From the NCBI RefSeq assembly GCF_020731285.1, contig NZ_JAJFOW010000004.1, forward strand, positions 186,001-250,000: a stretch of 64,000 nucleotides of DNA. Reading direction: 5' to 3'. The position numbers were made by a program, and so were the translations under genes. The notes under the pieces were generated by a model, which did no database searches, was not told where the DNA came from, and saw only the letters and a program-made list of their open reading frames with translations. The DNA comes from Cohnella baijiui (GTDB lineage Bacteria > Bacillota > Bacilli > Paenibacillales > Paenibacillaceae). This document shows, in pieces, positions 7,091 through 16,831 of the stretch (positions are counted from its first letter, which is position 1; every line of letters starts with the position of its first letter).

Positions 7091-8156
7091 GTCCGCCCTC
7101 GATCCGGGCCAGCTCCCGGCGTACGATCGGCGCCACCTTGGTGCCGAGCAGCTCGATGGCGTGCAGCACCTCGCGGTGCGGCATCGTGCCGACGTTCACG
7201 TGCAGGAAGAACCGCGTTATGCCCAAATTGCGGCGCAGCAGCACGATTTTCTCCGCCACATACTCGGGATCGCCGACATAGAGGGCGCCCCGCAGGCTGC
7301 GTGCGGCGTCGAAAGCGGTCCGATCGTACGGCGGCCAGCCCCGCTCGCGGCCGATCCTGTTCATCTGGGCCTGCGTAGACGGGAAAAACGAGTCCGCCGC
7401 CTGCTCGGTCGTATCGCCGACGAAGCCGTGCGAGTGTGTCGCGATCTGCAGTTTGTCCGGATCATGTCCGGCTTGGCGCGCCGCTTGGCGATAGAGATCG
7501 ACCAACGGGGCAAAGCGCTCCGGCATGCCGCCGATGATGGCGAGGGCGATCGGCAGCCCCAGCGTGCCCGCCCGCACGGCGGACTCCGGATTTCCGCCGC
7601 TGGCGATCCAGACCGGGAGCGGTTCCTGAACGGAGCGTGGATAGACGCCCAGATTGCGGATGGCGGGGCGGTGCTTGCCGTTCCAGGTGACTTTCTCCGA
7701 CTCGCGGATGGCGAGCAGCAGCTGCAGCTTCTCCTCGAACAGCTCGTCGTAGTCGTCCAGGCTGTAGCCGAAAAGCGGGAAGGACTCGATGAACGAGCCG
7801 CGGCCCGCCATGATTTCGGCCCGGCCGTTCGAGAGTCCGTCGAGCGTGGAGAAAGCTTGATAAACGCGGACCGGATCGTCCGAGGAAAGGACGGTGACGG
7901 CGCTCGTCAGCCGGATCCGCTTGGTCGTCGCGGCTGCAGCTGCGAGGACGACGGCGGGCGCGCTGCCCGCGTAGTCGGGACGGTGATGTTCCCCGACGCC
8001 GTAGACGTCGAGCCCGACCTGGTCGGCCAGGACGATCTCCTCGATCGCCTGGCGGAGCCGTTCGGCATGGCTGATCGCTTGTCCCGTCACGGGATCCGGC
8101 GTCGCCTCCAGAAACGTGCTGATTCCGATTTCCATAGGGGCTGCCTTATCGGTCAT
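7080..8156 (-). CDS. LLM-class flavin-dependent oxidoreductase
   Basis: A 358-residue TIM-barrel enzyme of the bacterial luciferase-like (F420/FMN) family. Visible hallmarks are [10 protein letters not shown] at the start, [49 protein letters not shown] and [18 protein letters not shown]. The physiological substrate of such proteins is usually unknown. The ATG at 8156 follows AAAAGGAGGAG and was preferred over an in-frame upstream start. It is separated from the next minus-strand gene (DeoR type) by about 80 bases, so it may have its own promoter. A terminator lies 3'. Confidence 0.88.
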   Translation of the reverse strand: MTDKAAPMEIGISTFLEATPDPVTGQAISHAERLRQAIEEIVLADQVGLDVYGVGEHHRPDYAGSAPAVVLAAAAATTKRIRLTSAVTVLSSDDPVRVYQAFSTLDGLSNGRAEIMAGRGSFIESFPLFGYSLDDYDELFEEKLQLLLAIRESEKVTWNGKHRPAIRNLGVYPRSVQEPLPVWIASGGNPESAVRAGTLGLPIALAIIGGMPERFAPLVDLYRQAARQAGHDPDKLQIATHSHGFVGDTTEQAADSFFPSTQAQMNRIGRERGWPPYDRTAFDAARSLRGALYVGDPEYVAEKIVLLRRNLGITRFFLHVNVGTMPHREVLHAIELLGTKVAPIVRRELARIEGGRQG

Positions 8157-8235
8157 GACATCTCCTCCTTTTCGTTTTTCTATTATACTATACAATTTAT
8201 TGTCACTCAAATATCGTAAGTAACAATGACATTGG

Positions 8236-9021
8236 TCAGTCCGAGGCCGTGCGGGTTTCCCCCGGTTTGGCGATCAATACCCGGACTCCTTTATTCTGGA
8301 TCGCCTCGACGGCATCCATGCTCGCCTCTTCGTCCGTTATGAGCACATCCATGTCCGTGATCGGCCCCTCCATGACGAACTGGTCGACGCCGAGCTTTTC
8401 GTGCGGGGCCAGGCAGATGCGCTGGCGGGAAATCTCGACGGCGGTGCGGCTGAGGGCAGCGACCTCCGGCGTAGCGAGGCTGATCCCGTTAGGGGAGATG
8501 CCTCCGCCCGTGACGAAGCAGGTGTCGATCGTAAACTGCCGTAGAAAGGCCTGCGCCAGCGCGTCCGTAATGCTGCCCGAGCGCTTGACCAGCCCGCCGA
8601 GCAAATAGACGTCGACGTTGTCCCGATCCTTCAGGACGTTCGCCACCGCCGTCGCATTCGTGATGACCGTGAACGGGAAAAGCGGCAGATGCTTCAGCAT
8701 GCCGAATTGAATGCCCGCGCTTCCGAGGAATACCGTATCCCGTTCGCGGATGAACGTGGCGGCCAGCTTGGAGATGGCATCCTGGTGCGGCACGGCTTCC
8801 CCGTAGCGCCGATCCGGCGGTAGCGGAGCCTGGCGAACGGAAACCGCCGGGATGGCGCCTCCGTGCGTGCGTTTGAGCAAGCCTTTCTGTTCCATCATCG
8901 TCAGGTCCCGGCGGATCGAATCGATGGACATCCCGAATTGGTCGGCCAGCTCTTTGACCAACACTCTTCCGTTCCGCTCGAGCAGAGCGAGGATTTGGTC
9001 GCGTCTTTCGTCGGAGAACAA
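8236..9021 (-). CDS. DeoR/GlpR-family transcriptional regulator
   Basis: A 261-residue repressor. The N-terminal winged helix carries the DeoR signature ([41 protein letters not shown] at about 5-56). A DeoRC sugar-phosphate sensor fold follows, with [13 protein letters not shown] and [12 protein letters not shown]. The start is TTG at 9021 behind TAGGAGG. The family binds phosphorylated sugars or nucleosides. The divergent SDR gene across a 330-base gap is a possible target. Confidence 0.87.
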   Translation of the reverse strand: MFSDERRDQILALLERNGRVLVKELADQFGMSIDSIRRDLTMMEQKGLLKRTHGGAIPAVSVRQAPLPPDRRYGEAVPHQDAISKLAATFIRERDTVFLGSAGIQFGMLKHLPLFPFTVITNATAVANVLKDRDNVDVYLLGGLVKRSGSITDALAQAFLRQFTIDTCFVTGGGISPNGISLATPEVAALSRTAVEISRQRICLAPHEKLGVDQFVMEGPITDMDVLITDEEASMDAVEAIQNKGVRVLIAKPGETRTASD

Positions 9022-9351
9022 GGAATCATCGCCTCCTATTGGTTTCGTATGATTCCAGTTTATTCACGTTTGTTACTATTTGTCAAAATAATCATTCCGT
9101 TATGTTCTCGTATATTCGTTATTATGCCGTTTTTTTATCGTGTTCGCAAGCACATCTCCTGCCAACGCGTCCTACTCCGCAAGCCGGGAGATCTCCGCAT
9201 CGCAATCGGAACAGGCGCCATCCGATCGCCGAGACTTCGGGCGTCGGTCGCTGCCGGGATATTCGCGAGAGGCATTGTTTTCCTTGTGAACGCGTGTTAA
9301 CCTGAGGAGGGCCATCGTTTTTCGGGGCGATTACGAATCGGAGGTGGATTT
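9022..9351. other. Divergent intergenic region
   Basis: 330 bases between the DeoR regulator and the SDR gene. The half next to the regulator (9060-9140) is AT-rich and probably holds its promoter. The other half has GGAGGTGG just before the SDR start. I see no gene or clear hairpin. Confidence 0.5.
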
Positions 9352-10368
9352 ATGAAAGCGCTATTTATCGGAGGGACAGGTACGATCAGCGCGGCAATCA
9401 CCCGCCAACTGCTGGCGCAGGGATGCGAGCTTTATCTGTTGAACCGGGGCAACCGCAACGAGACGCTGCCGCCGGGAGCCAAGATCATCCAGGCGGATAT
9501 TCGGGACGAGGATCGCGTGGCGCAGCTGCTCGAAGGCTTGTCCTTCGACGTCGTCGCCGACTTCATCGCGTTCGAGCCCGCGCAGCTGGAGCGAGACTAC
9601 CGGTTGTTCAAGGACAAGACGAGACAATTCATTTTCATAAGCTCCGCCTCTGCCTATCAAACGCCGTTATCCGACTATCGCATCACCGAAGGGACCCCGC
9701 TGTCGAATCCGTATTGGGCTTATTCGCGCAACAAGATCGCTTGCGAGGAGTACCTGATGAAGCAATATCGGGAGGAAGGCTTCCCGATCACGATCGTACG
9801 GCCTAGCCATACATACGACGAGCGGTCCATACCGCTAGGCGTGCATGGCGGCAAGGGGACGTGGCAGGTCGCCAGACGCATGTTGGCGGGCAAACCCGTC
9901 ATCATCCACGGAGACGGGACCTCCCTCTGGACGATGACGCATAACCGCGACTTCGCGAAAGGCTTCATCGGCCTGATGGGCAACATTCACGCGATTGGCG
10001 AGTCCGTTCACATCACATCTGACGAGTCCGTCACGTGGAACCAGATCTACGAAGCGATCGCCGCCGCGCTCGGCGTGAAGCTGAACGCCGTCCATATCGC
10101 CTCCGAGTTTCTCGACGCCTGCAGCACGGAGGATTACCGGGGCGGACTGTTGGGAGACAAGGCGAATACGGTCGTCTTCGACAATTCCAAGCTGAAGCGG
10201 CTCGTGCCGGAATTCGTCGCCACGACCCGGCTCGATCAAGGCATCCGGGAAACGATCGATTATATTCTGGCGCATCCTGAGCATCAAAAAGAGGACCCGG
10301 CGTTCGATGTCTGGTGCGACAAGGTGATCGAGGCACTGGAGCAGGCGCGGAAAGCCATTCTGGCTTAA
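9352..10368 (+). CDS. NAD-dependent epimerase/dehydratase (atypical SDR)
   Basis: A 338-residue Rossmann-fold protein. GGTGTISAAITRQLL at about 7-21 is a modified nucleotide loop (usual GxxGxxG). ISSASAY and YSRNKIACEEYL supply the Ser and the YxxxK pair of the active site. The pattern fits the atypical SDR group with CSP41/isoflavone-reductase-like members that act on nucleotide-sugar-like substrates. The start ATG is preceded by GGAGGTGG. It is followed by a strong terminator, so it is probably monocistronic. The substrate is not evident. Confidence 0.85.
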   Translation: MKALFIGGTGTISAAITRQLLAQGCELYLLNRGNRNETLPPGAKIIQADIRDEDRVAQLLEGLSFDVVADFIAFEPAQLERDYRLFKDKTRQFIFISSASAYQTPLSDYRITEGTPLSNPYWAYSRNKIACEEYLMKQYREEGFPITIVRPSHTYDERSIPLGVHGGKGTWQVARRMLAGKPVIIHGDGTSLWTMTHNRDFAKGFIGLMGNIHAIGESVHITSDESVTWNQIYEAIAAALGVKLNAVHIASEFLDACSTEDYRGGLLGDKANTVVFDNSKLKRLVPEFVATTRLDQGIRETIDYILAHPEHQKEDPAFDVWCDKVIEALEQARKAILA

Positions 10369-10390
10369 GGCGAAAGTAGGCATGGCAAAC

Positions 10391-10431
10391 GGGATGAAGC
10401 GGAGGAGATCCTTTCGCTTCATCCCTTTTTT
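10391..10431 (+). terminator. Rho-independent terminator of the SDR gene
   Basis: GGGATGAAGCG (10391-10401) pairs perfectly with CGCTTCATCCC (10415-10425) and is followed by six T. Confidence 0.88.
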
Positions 10432-10453
10432 GAATTCCATGCAGCCGTGCGAT

Positions 10454-10541
10454 GCCGTTAGCCGCGCAAACCGGTTATCGCGCCCGCCATCGGCACGAAA
10501 CCGCGTGCGTTAGCCGCTCAAACCGGCTATCGCACCCGCCG
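10454..10541. repeat. Two copies of a short imperfect palindromic element
   Basis: GCGTTAGCCG-type arms, a centre CAAA and CGG(T/C)TATCGC appear at about 10454-10488 and 10506-10541, about 53 bases apart and more than 80% alike. A related shape occurs at 23951-23971. The elements sit between a terminator and the next promoter and look like dispersed intergenic repeats. Confidence 0.5.
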
Positions 10542-10673
10542 GCCCCGCTCCCGGCCTAATCTTTTCCGCCTCGACGACCCCTGTTCATCCGCCCGCCGCC
10601 TCCAAATTTGTGCCCGCTTGTCCGGAGCGAAGGTGTATAATGGAACGAACATCGCTGGAAAGGCGGCTTACGC

Positions 10674-11195
10674 ATGAAACGAATCGCAATCGATATGGAC
10701 GAGGTCGTGGCGGACTTTAACCTCAAGCACCTCAGCGTGTTCAACCGCGAATTCAACGATAACGTGACGCTGGAGGACCTGCAGGGGTGCCACCTTCGGG
10801 ACTTGCGTCCGCACCTGGTGCAGGAGATCCGCAAATACTTGGAGGACCCCTTGTTCTTCCGCGACCTGGAGGTCATGAAGGACAGCCAGGAGGTGATCCG
10901 GGCGCTCAGCGAGCGCTACGAGATCTTCATCACGACCGCGGCGATGGAGGTTCCCGCGTCGTTCAACGCCAAGTACGAGTGGCTGAAGGAGCATTTCGGC
11001 TTCCTTGACGAGATGAATTTCGTCTTCTGCGGGGACAAGAGCATCGTCCAGGCCGACTTTCTCATCGACGACAACGCCCGCCACTTCAAACGCTTCGGCG
11101 GACAGGGCATTCTCTATACTTCGCCCCACAATATCCATGAGACCGGCTACGTCCGGGTGAACAACTGGCAGGAAGTGCGGGCGTATTTCTTGTAA
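10674..11195 (+). CDS. 5'(3')-deoxyribonucleotidase-like HAD phosphatase
   Basis: A 173-residue HAD-superfamily enzyme of the NT5C type, which removes phosphate from deoxynucleoside monophosphates. The nucleophile motif IDMDEVVADF lies at residues 5-14, FITTAAM supplies motif 2, and DFLIDDNARHF supplies the metal-binding motif 4. NT5C homologues have about 180-200 residues. ATG 10674 follows GGAAAGGCGG. It appears monocistronic, with a weak hairpin at 11344. Confidence 0.85.
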   Translation: MKRIAIDMDEVVADFNLKHLSVFNREFNDNVTLEDLQGCHLRDLRPHLVQEIRKYLEDPLFFRDLEVMKDSQEVIRALSERYEIFITTAAMEVPASFNAKYEWLKEHFGFLDEMNFVFCGDKSIVQADFLIDDNARHFKRFGGQGILYTSPHNIHETGYVRVNNWQEVRAYFL

Positions 11196-11517
11196 AAGAC
11201 GACTGGGACTTCCGTCATAGATTGGAGTTTCCATATAGCCCCAACCATCATTCGTGCCGTATGCCCCAACACCGGCTCGCAGTCGAGAACGGAAGTTCGG
11301 CCGCACCAACTGTTCCTTGTCATTCCCGCTTTTCGCCAAGCTTAAAGGCCGTCCTCCCATGGGCGGCCTTTTGGCGTTCCTATCGCGATTTGCAAGGGTC
11401 GTCGGCACGAAAAACAGAAAATACAAAGTCCTCTATTGGAGGAAATACTTTCATGGCGTAGAATGTTAATAGAACTCGAATCGTGTCATAGACTTCGAAG
11501 AAGAGAGAAGGACTGCT
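11196..11517. other. Intergenic region with a weak terminator
   Basis: 322 bases. AAAGGCCG (11344-11351) pairs with CGGCCTTT (11364-11371) followed by TT only, a plausible weak terminator for the deoxynucleotidase. GAAGAAGAGAGAAGG just upstream of 11518 serves the next gene. Nothing else recognised. Confidence 0.5.
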
Positions 11518-12273
11518 ATGCTGCGGGAGGAACTCAAAACCGCAATTGGAAATAAAACGGAAGGCTGGCTCGGCTGGCAGATGTTTCTGGTGCTGCTGTA
11601 CCCGCTCGCGCTTTTGCAAATCGTGCTGTTTTGGATTCGGTTCGCGAGGCATGAATACCTGAGAGCGCAAAACGTCATGATCGTGGCCATCCACTTATTT
11701 GTGTTGACCTTCTTCTCGGTGATCGGCCTAATCGTCGCTGCATTTCGAGACGTGTGGGGCTTTACGATGGTCGATTTCGTCATCCTGGGCGTGATCTGCT
11801 TGGTCGTCGGGTTGGTAGCATCGGGGATTTCGGACTCGATCGAAAAACGCAAGCTGGACCTCCTGGAACGGTACCACGCGCTCGCGTCCGAAGGCCGCTA
11901 TACGCACGTTTCCCAGATCGCAGCCCAGACCGGCCGGTCGGTCGCGGCCGCATCCCTGGCGCTGAACTTCATGTACGAGGCCGGCCTCTTGCCGTATTAC
12001 GCGCATCAGGAGACCGGCGAGTTGCTCTACGACGAAAGCTACGACGACGCCGAAGCGGAGGACGAGGAGGACGAGGAGGACGAGGAGGACGAGGAGGACG
12101 AAGACGGGGAGGAAGGGGAAGCGGAAGTCGAAGTCTTCTACGAGGACGAGAACGACGGACCGCTGACGGTCGAGTGTCCGGGCTGCGGCTCCAAGGCGCA
12201 GATCTTCCGGCACCAGCCGGCGTCCTGCGAGTATTGCGGAACCCCGCTAAGCTGGCCGTCCCGCGTCTCCTGA
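11518..12273 (+). CDS. Membrane protein with acidic repeat and C-terminal zinc ribbon
   Basis: A 251-residue protein, paralogous to the next gene. An amphipathic N-terminus and two to three membrane segments (MFLVLLYPLALLQIVLFWIRFA; VMIVAIHLFVLTFFSVIGLIV; FVILGVICLVVGLVASGI) precede a cytoplasmic helical part resembling a winged helix (RYHALASEGRYTHVSQIA). A run of DEE/DED repeats follows at about 178-205, encoded by tandem GAGGACGAG units at 12058-12105, and then a zinc ribbon CPGCGS...CEYCGTPL. The cluster context (SPFH protein, zinc ribbons) recalls the B. subtilis YdjGHI envelope-stress set. Function inferred only. Confidence 0.72.
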   Translation: MLREELKTAIGNKTEGWLGWQMFLVLLYPLALLQIVLFWIRFARHEYLRAQNVMIVAIHLFVLTFFSVIGLIVAAFRDVWGFTMVDFVILGVICLVVGLVASGISDSIEKRKLDLLERYHALASEGRYTHVSQIAAQTGRSVAAASLALNFMYEAGLLPYYAHQETGELLYDESYDDAEAEDEEDEEDEEDEEDEDGEEGEAEVEVFYEDENDGPLTVECPGCGSKAQIFRHQPASCEYCGTPLSWPSRVS

Positions 12274-12317
12274 CCGACCGTTTCGCCTTACTAGATCGAT
12301 AGAAGGAGGGGCCTTCT

Positions 12318-13049
12318 TTGCCCTTACGCGAACACCTGAAAAAAGCGATTTCCAAACGAGTCGGCGCCTGGCTGGGCTGGCAGCTGTTCCTCGTCATCTT
12401 GTACCCGCTCGCGCTCTTGCAGATCGTCCTGTTCTGGATTCGGTTCGCGAGATACGAATATTTGCGCGGCATGAACGTTTTCATCGTCGCCGTACATTTC
12501 TACGCGCTAGCGGGCTACAGCATCATCATCAACACGATCCTTCGCGTCACCGACAACAACGAAGACGGCTCGGCGACCGGCTTTGCCATCCTCGGCGTTT
12601 TGTTCGCCGTCATCGCCTTCGTATTCCACGCGATCTACAGCAGCCTTCAGCGGAGCAAGCTTACGCTGCTCGAAGGCTACTACACGCTGGCGACGAACGG
12701 CTCCTGCAGCCATGTGGGACAAATCGCCTCGTATACGGGGCGGTCGCCCGCCGCCGTTGCGCTCGGGATGGAATTCATGAACCAAGCCGGCCTGCTCCCG
12801 ATTCTCGTAAACGATCCGACGGGCGAGCTCTATTACGACGTGCGTTACGGTGAAGCCTCCTATGCATCGCAGGCGCAACAGACGGAGTACGAGCAGACTT
12901 GGAGCGCAGAGCCCGCGGCCGCCTCGGATAGCGGACTAGTGACGGTGGAGTGCCCCGGCTGCGGCTCCAAATCGCAAATCTATCGCAACCACGCCGCCAC
13001 GTGCGAGTATTGCAGCTCGCCGCTCGGCGAGCCCGCCCCGGTCTCTTAA
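12318..13049 (+). CDS. Paralogous membrane protein with C-terminal zinc ribbon
   Basis: A 243-residue homologue of the preceding gene. It has the same opening (GWLGWQ.FLV.LYPLALLQIVLFWIRFARYEYL), the same helical segment (LLEGYYTLATNGSCSHVGQIA), and the same C-terminal ribbon (CPGCGSKSQIY...CEYCSSPL). It lacks the acidic repeat. The start is TTG 12318 behind AAGGAGG. The 44-base gap and shared strand suggest an operon with its neighbours. The pair arose by tandem duplication. Confidence 0.72.
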   Translation: MPLREHLKKAISKRVGAWLGWQLFLVILYPLALLQIVLFWIRFARYEYLRGMNVFIVAVHFYALAGYSIIINTILRVTDNNEDGSATGFAILGVLFAVIAFVFHAIYSSLQRSKLTLLEGYYTLATNGSCSHVGQIASYTGRSPAAVALGMEFMNQAGLLPILVNDPTGELYYDVRYGEASYASQAQQTEYEQTWSAEPAAASDSGLVTVECPGCGSKSQIYRNHAATCEYCSSPLGEPAPVS

Positions 13050-13074
13050 CTAACTTTTGCAAGGAGCGGAATCT

Positions 13075-14391
13075 ATGGCCATCGTAGATGTATTGAAATT
13101 TGAAGCTTCGGCGGACGTCTTCGCCTGGAAATATCCGAACGCGGAGCTGGGCACGTGGACGCAGCTGATCGTGCACGAGACGCAGGAGGCGATCCTGTTC
13201 AAAGGCGGTCAGGCGCTCGATCTGTTCGGCCCCGGCAGGCATACGCTGGAGACGGCGAACATCCCGCTGCTCCAGTCGCTGATCAACCTGCCGTTCGGCG
13301 GCAAATCCCCGTTCGCGGCGGAGGTATGGTTCGTCAACAAGGTGCACGCTCTGGACGTCAAGTGGGGCACCCCGGCGCCGCTCCAGCTGCAGGATCCGAA
13401 GTACCAGCTGTTCGTGGCGGTCCGCTCGTTCGGGCAGTTCGGCGTGCAGGTCGAGGACTCCCGCAAATTTTTGCTGAAACTGATCGGCGCGCTCCCGATA
13501 TTCGACCGGGAATCGCTCGTGACGTATTTCCGCGGCTTGCTGATGATGAACATCAACGAGCTGATCTCGTCCTACCTGGTCCGCAAAAAGATCAGCATCC
13601 TCGAGATTAACGCGTACGTAGGCGAGATTGCGGAGCATATCCAGGAGCGGCTCGCGCCGATTTTCCAGGAGTACGGGATCCGGCTGCTGAACTTCAACAT
13701 CGGCTCGATCAACATTCCGGACAACGATCCGTCGACGGTCAAGCTCAAGGAAGCGCTGGCCAAAAAGGCGGAAATGGACATCATCGGCTACACCTACCAG
13801 CAGGAACGCACCTTTAATACGCTCGAAGGCGCCGCCAAAAACGAAGGCGGAGGCGGCGCGAACATCATGGGCGCCGGCATCGGGCTCGGCATGGGCTTCG
13901 GCGTCGGCGGCGCCGTCGGCGGACAGATGGCCGGCCTGACGCAGCAGATGGACACGTCCGCCTATACCAGGCGGTGCTCCCGCTGCCAAAGCTTGAACCG
14001 GGCCGAAGCCGCCTTCTGCATGTCGTGCGGGGGAAAGCTGGGCGACCCACAGCCTCCTCTTGCACAGGAGGTGGAATGCAGCCGATGCGGCAAGCCCTTC
14101 CCCGCGACGGCGAAATTCTGCCCGGACTGCGGCGATCCGAATCGCCCATGTCCCAAGTGCGGGGCGGACAACGCGGAGGATGCGGCCCAGTGCCGCAAAT
14201 GCGGGACGTCTCTTCTCCCGCCCAGATCGTGCGCCAAATGCGGCGAGCAGCTCGAAGGACCGGTCAAGTTCTGCCCGAACTGCGGGACGGGCGTGGCCGA
14301 ACTGCGCTGCGGCAACTGCCAGCACGAGGTGAAGCCCGGCCAGAAGTTCTGTCTGGAATGCGGGCACAGCCTGACCAAGCAGGAGGACTGA
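13075..14391 (+). CDS. SPFH-domain protein with multiple C-terminal zinc ribbons
   Basis: A 438-residue protein. The N-terminal ~240 residues form an SPFH/band-7-like domain (MAIVDVLKFEASADVFAWKYP, GPGRHTLET, ...FNIGSINIPDNDPS). A Gly-rich stretch resembling a membrane-inserting hairpin follows (GAGIGLGMGFGVGGAVGG), and then about six CxxC zinc knuckles of DZANK type (CSRCQS, CMSCGG, CSRCGK, CPDCGD, CPKCGA, CRKCGT, CAKCGE, CPNCGT, CLECGH). It is close in architecture to B. subtilis YdjI, which recruits a PspA homologue to the membrane. No PspA gene is in view. ATG 13075 follows AAGGAGCG; the next gene starts two bases after its stop. Confidence 0.82.
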   Translation: MAIVDVLKFEASADVFAWKYPNAELGTWTQLIVHETQEAILFKGGQALDLFGPGRHTLETANIPLLQSLINLPFGGKSPFAAEVWFVNKVHALDVKWGTPAPLQLQDPKYQLFVAVRSFGQFGVQVEDSRKFLLKLIGALPIFDRESLVTYFRGLLMMNINELISSYLVRKKISILEINAYVGEIAEHIQERLAPIFQEYGIRLLNFNIGSINIPDNDPSTVKLKEALAKKAEMDIIGYTYQQERTFNTLEGAAKNEGGGGANIMGAGIGLGMGFGVGGAVGGQMAGLTQQMDTSAYTRRCSRCQSLNRAEAAFCMSCGGKLGDPQPPLAQEVECSRCGKPFPATAKFCPDCGDPNRPCPKCGADNAEDAAQCRKCGTSLLPPRSCAKCGEQLEGPVKFCPNCGTGVAELRCGNCQHEVKPGQKFCLECGHSLTKQED

Positions 14392-14392
14392 C

Positions 14393-15139
14393 ATGAGCCA
14401 ACCGCGTTCGTATTTCCGAATCGATACGTTTATCTATGTGCTCGCCTTGATCGTAACGGTCGCCGTTTTGCTGCTGTTCGGCCTTCCGCTTTTCCGGCCG
14501 GGGCATTTCGCGTTCTCGCTCGGCTCCCTGCTCATCGCGGAGACGGCGGCTTACTTCTATTCGCGCTATATGAGCACGTTGAACCGCCGGTTCGGCAAGC
14601 TGGTGCCGGGTTATCTGGGCTATGGCACGATCGTTTTCCTGTATTTTGTCGCCTCGGTCGTGATCATTCTGGTGTTTTCCGTCTATTTGGACGTTTCCAC
14701 GCGCTCTTACGCCCTAATCCACGTCATCGCGTTGGCGCTCGCGGGCATCCTCGCCGGCTTCGTCGCCTTCTCCGTGAACAACGCGCAGGAGCAGGAGGAC
14801 GAAGCGGCCGAAGCCGTCCAATGGGTCAGCGGCATGCTGCTCTCGATCTCCTCCGCCAAGCTGCACCTTAACGGGGTCGGCGACGCCGCCGCCGCGCCGC
14901 TCAAGCGGAGCGTAGATGAGCTGGAAGAGAAGGTGCGTTACAGCGATCCTGTCTCCCACCCGTCAATGCGGGAAACGGACGAGCTCCTGCTGCAGCAGGT
15001 GAAGCTGCTGTCCGACGACATTCTGCTGCTCGGCGCGGGATTCGACGTCGCGGAGCAGTCCGAGCCGCTTGCCCGCCGGGTGGGCCAACTGATGAACGAG
15101 GTGATGCTGCGCAACCAGCAGCTCGTCCGCCTCAAATAG
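14393..15139 (+). CDS. Four-helix membrane protein, hypothetical
   Basis: A 248-residue protein with four clear membrane segments (about 11-32, 39-62, 75-103, 107-127) and a cytoplasmic helical tail rich in Leu, Glu and Asp (residues 130-248). I recognise no family. Its start lies one base after the SPFH gene's stop, so the two are translationally linked and probably act together at the membrane. Confidence 0.75.
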   Translation: MSQPRSYFRIDTFIYVLALIVTVAVLLLFGLPLFRPGHFAFSLGSLLIAETAAYFYSRYMSTLNRRFGKLVPGYLGYGTIVFLYFVASVVIILVFSVYLDVSTRSYALIHVIALALAGILAGFVAFSVNNAQEQEDEAAEAVQWVSGMLLSISSAKLHLNGVGDAAAAPLKRSVDELEEKVRYSDPVSHPSMRETDELLLQQVKLLSDDILLLGAGFDVAEQSEPLARRVGQLMNEVMLRNQQLVRLK

Positions 15140-15322
15140 CCTTCGCGCCTCTCGCGCGGTTGCAGAAGCTTCCCTTTCCGCCCTGGCGGCGGAGATGGAG
15201 GCTTTTGCCGTTTTTGCGGAAGGCGAGCGGGGGAACGAAGAGCCAAGCTGCGGGTAGGGAACAAAGTGTGGTAAAGTAAGCTAGAGCATCAACAAGCCAA
15301 CGACGGCTCCGAAGGAGATCTT

Positions 15323-16765
15323 ATGACTTTCAACGATTTGAAACTTTCGCCTCCGATTCTGAAGGCATTAAGCAAGGAAAATTACACGACGCCGACCCCG
15401 ATCCAGCAGCAGGCGATCCCGGCGGCGCTCGCGGGCCGCGATCTGTTCGGCTGCGCGCAGACGGGCACGGGCAAAACCGCCGCGTTCGCGCTGCCGATCC
15501 TGCAGCTGCTGAACGCCCAGCAGCCGCCGAGAGGCGGCGGGCCCCGCCCGATCCGCTCCCTGATCCTGACGCCCACGCGGGAGCTGGCGATTCAGATTGC
15601 CGACAACATGCAAGCCTACGGCCAATTCACCCCGCTGCGGTGCTCCGTCATCGTGGGAGGCGTTTCGCAGAAGGCGCAGGAGGATATGCTCGCGCGCGGC
15701 ACGGACGTACTCATCGCGACGCCTGGCCGGCTCATCGACCTCATGAACCAGGGCCTCGCCGATCTGCGGCACGTGCAGATCCTTGTGCTCGACGAGGCGG
15801 ACCGGATGCTGGACATGGGCTTCATCCACGATATGAAACGGATCATCGCGAAGCTGCCGGCCCAGCGCCAGACGCTGTTTTTCTCCGCGACGATGCCGCC
15901 CGAGATCACAAGCATGGTGGACTCGCTCCTGAAGGATCCCGTCAAGATCGAGATCACGCCGGTCTCCTCCACGGTCGATCGCATCGCGCAGTCCGTTTAT
16001 TTCGTCGACAAGGAAAACAAGCTGAACCTGCTGAACCTGCTGCTGCAGGACGCATCGATCGAGTCGGTGCTTGTGTTTACCCGGACCAAGCACGGCGCCG
16101 ATCGCGTCGCGCGCGGCCTGACCAAGGCGAAGATCACGGCGCAGGCCATCCACGGCGACAAGTCGCAGAACGCGCGGCAAGGCGCCCTGAACAACTTCAA
16201 GAGCGGCGCGACCCGCGTCCTCGTGGCAACTGATATCGCCGCCCGAGGCATCGACATCGAGGAGTTGTCCCACGTCGTGAACTTCAACCTGCCGAACATC
16301 CCGGAGACGTACGTCCACCGGATCGGCCGGACGGGGCGGGCGGGGCACAGCGGGATCGCGATCTCGTTTTGCGAATACGAGGAGCTGCCCTACCTCAAGG
16401 ACATCGAGAAGCTGACGAAGAAAAAAATCCCCGTCGTGGAGGATCATCCGTACCCGATGCTGAACACGTCGCCGGCGCCGAAGACGGCGGGACAGAACGG
16501 CGGAGGCGGCGGAAGGCAGCAGCAAGGGCGGCAGCAGCCGAAGCAAGCGCAGCAGCCGAAGCAAGCGCAACAGGGCGGCCGCGGGGGAGACCGCGCCTCG
16601 GTAGCCTCCGCGCAGCCGCAGGGCGGCGCGAACCGGCAGCAGGGGCAGCGCCGGCCCGCCCAGAACGGGCAGGGCGGCCAGCCGTCCCGGCCGGCGCGCA
16701 CCGGCGGCGAGCCGGGCAAGAAGGTGCAGTGGCCAGACCCGGCCAGACCGTCGGGACGGGGATAG
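15323..16765 (+). CDS. DEAD-box RNA helicase (RhlE/CshA type)
   Basis: A 480-residue ATP-dependent RNA helicase. The ordered motifs are Q ([10 protein letters not shown]), I (AQTGTGKT), Ia (PTRELAIQI), Ib (TPGRLIDL), II (DEAD), III (SAT), V ([10 protein letters not shown]) and VI ([10 protein letters not shown]). The C-terminus from about residue 390 is a low-complexity Gln/Gly/Arg/Pro tail typical of RNA-binding extensions. Such enzymes remodel rRNA and mRNA structure, often under cold stress. GAAGGAGATC lies before the ATG. It is followed at 67 bases by a TetR gene. Confidence 0.95.
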   Translation: MTFNDLKLSPPILKALSKENYTTPTPIQQQAIPAALAGRDLFGCAQTGTGKTAAFALPILQLLNAQQPPRGGGPRPIRSLILTPTRELAIQIADNMQAYGQFTPLRCSVIVGGVSQKAQEDMLARGTDVLIATPGRLIDLMNQGLADLRHVQILVLDEADRMLDMGFIHDMKRIIAKLPAQRQTLFFSATMPPEITSMVDSLLKDPVKIEITPVSSTVDRIAQSVYFVDKENKLNLLNLLLQDASIESVLVFTRTKHGADRVARGLTKAKITAQAIHGDKSQNARQGALNNFKSGATRVLVATDIAARGIDIEELSHVVNFNLPNIPETYVHRIGRTGRAGHSGIAISFCEYEELPYLKDIEKLTKKKIPVVEDHPYPMLNTSPAPKTAGQNGGGGGRQQQGRQQPKQAQQPKQAQQGGRGGDRASVASAQPQGGANRQQGQRRPAQNGQGGQPSRPARTGGEPGKKVQWPDPARPSGRG

Positions 16766-16831
16766 AAGCGCTGCGGGGCAGCGCAAGCGAGAGGAGGTAC
16801 GGCGAAGAGCTGCACAGGCTCTTCGGACCCT

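Noticed and set aside
12775..14394. 539-codon frame on the minus strand
   Set aside because: It is opposite the SPFH gene and the end of the zinc-ribbon gene, has no recognisable domain, and owes its length to high GC content.
15250..15275. Stray unit of the palindromic array before the helicase gene
   Set aside because: GTAGGGAACAAAGTGTGG resembles half a unit, but the second arm is missing and the match is short.
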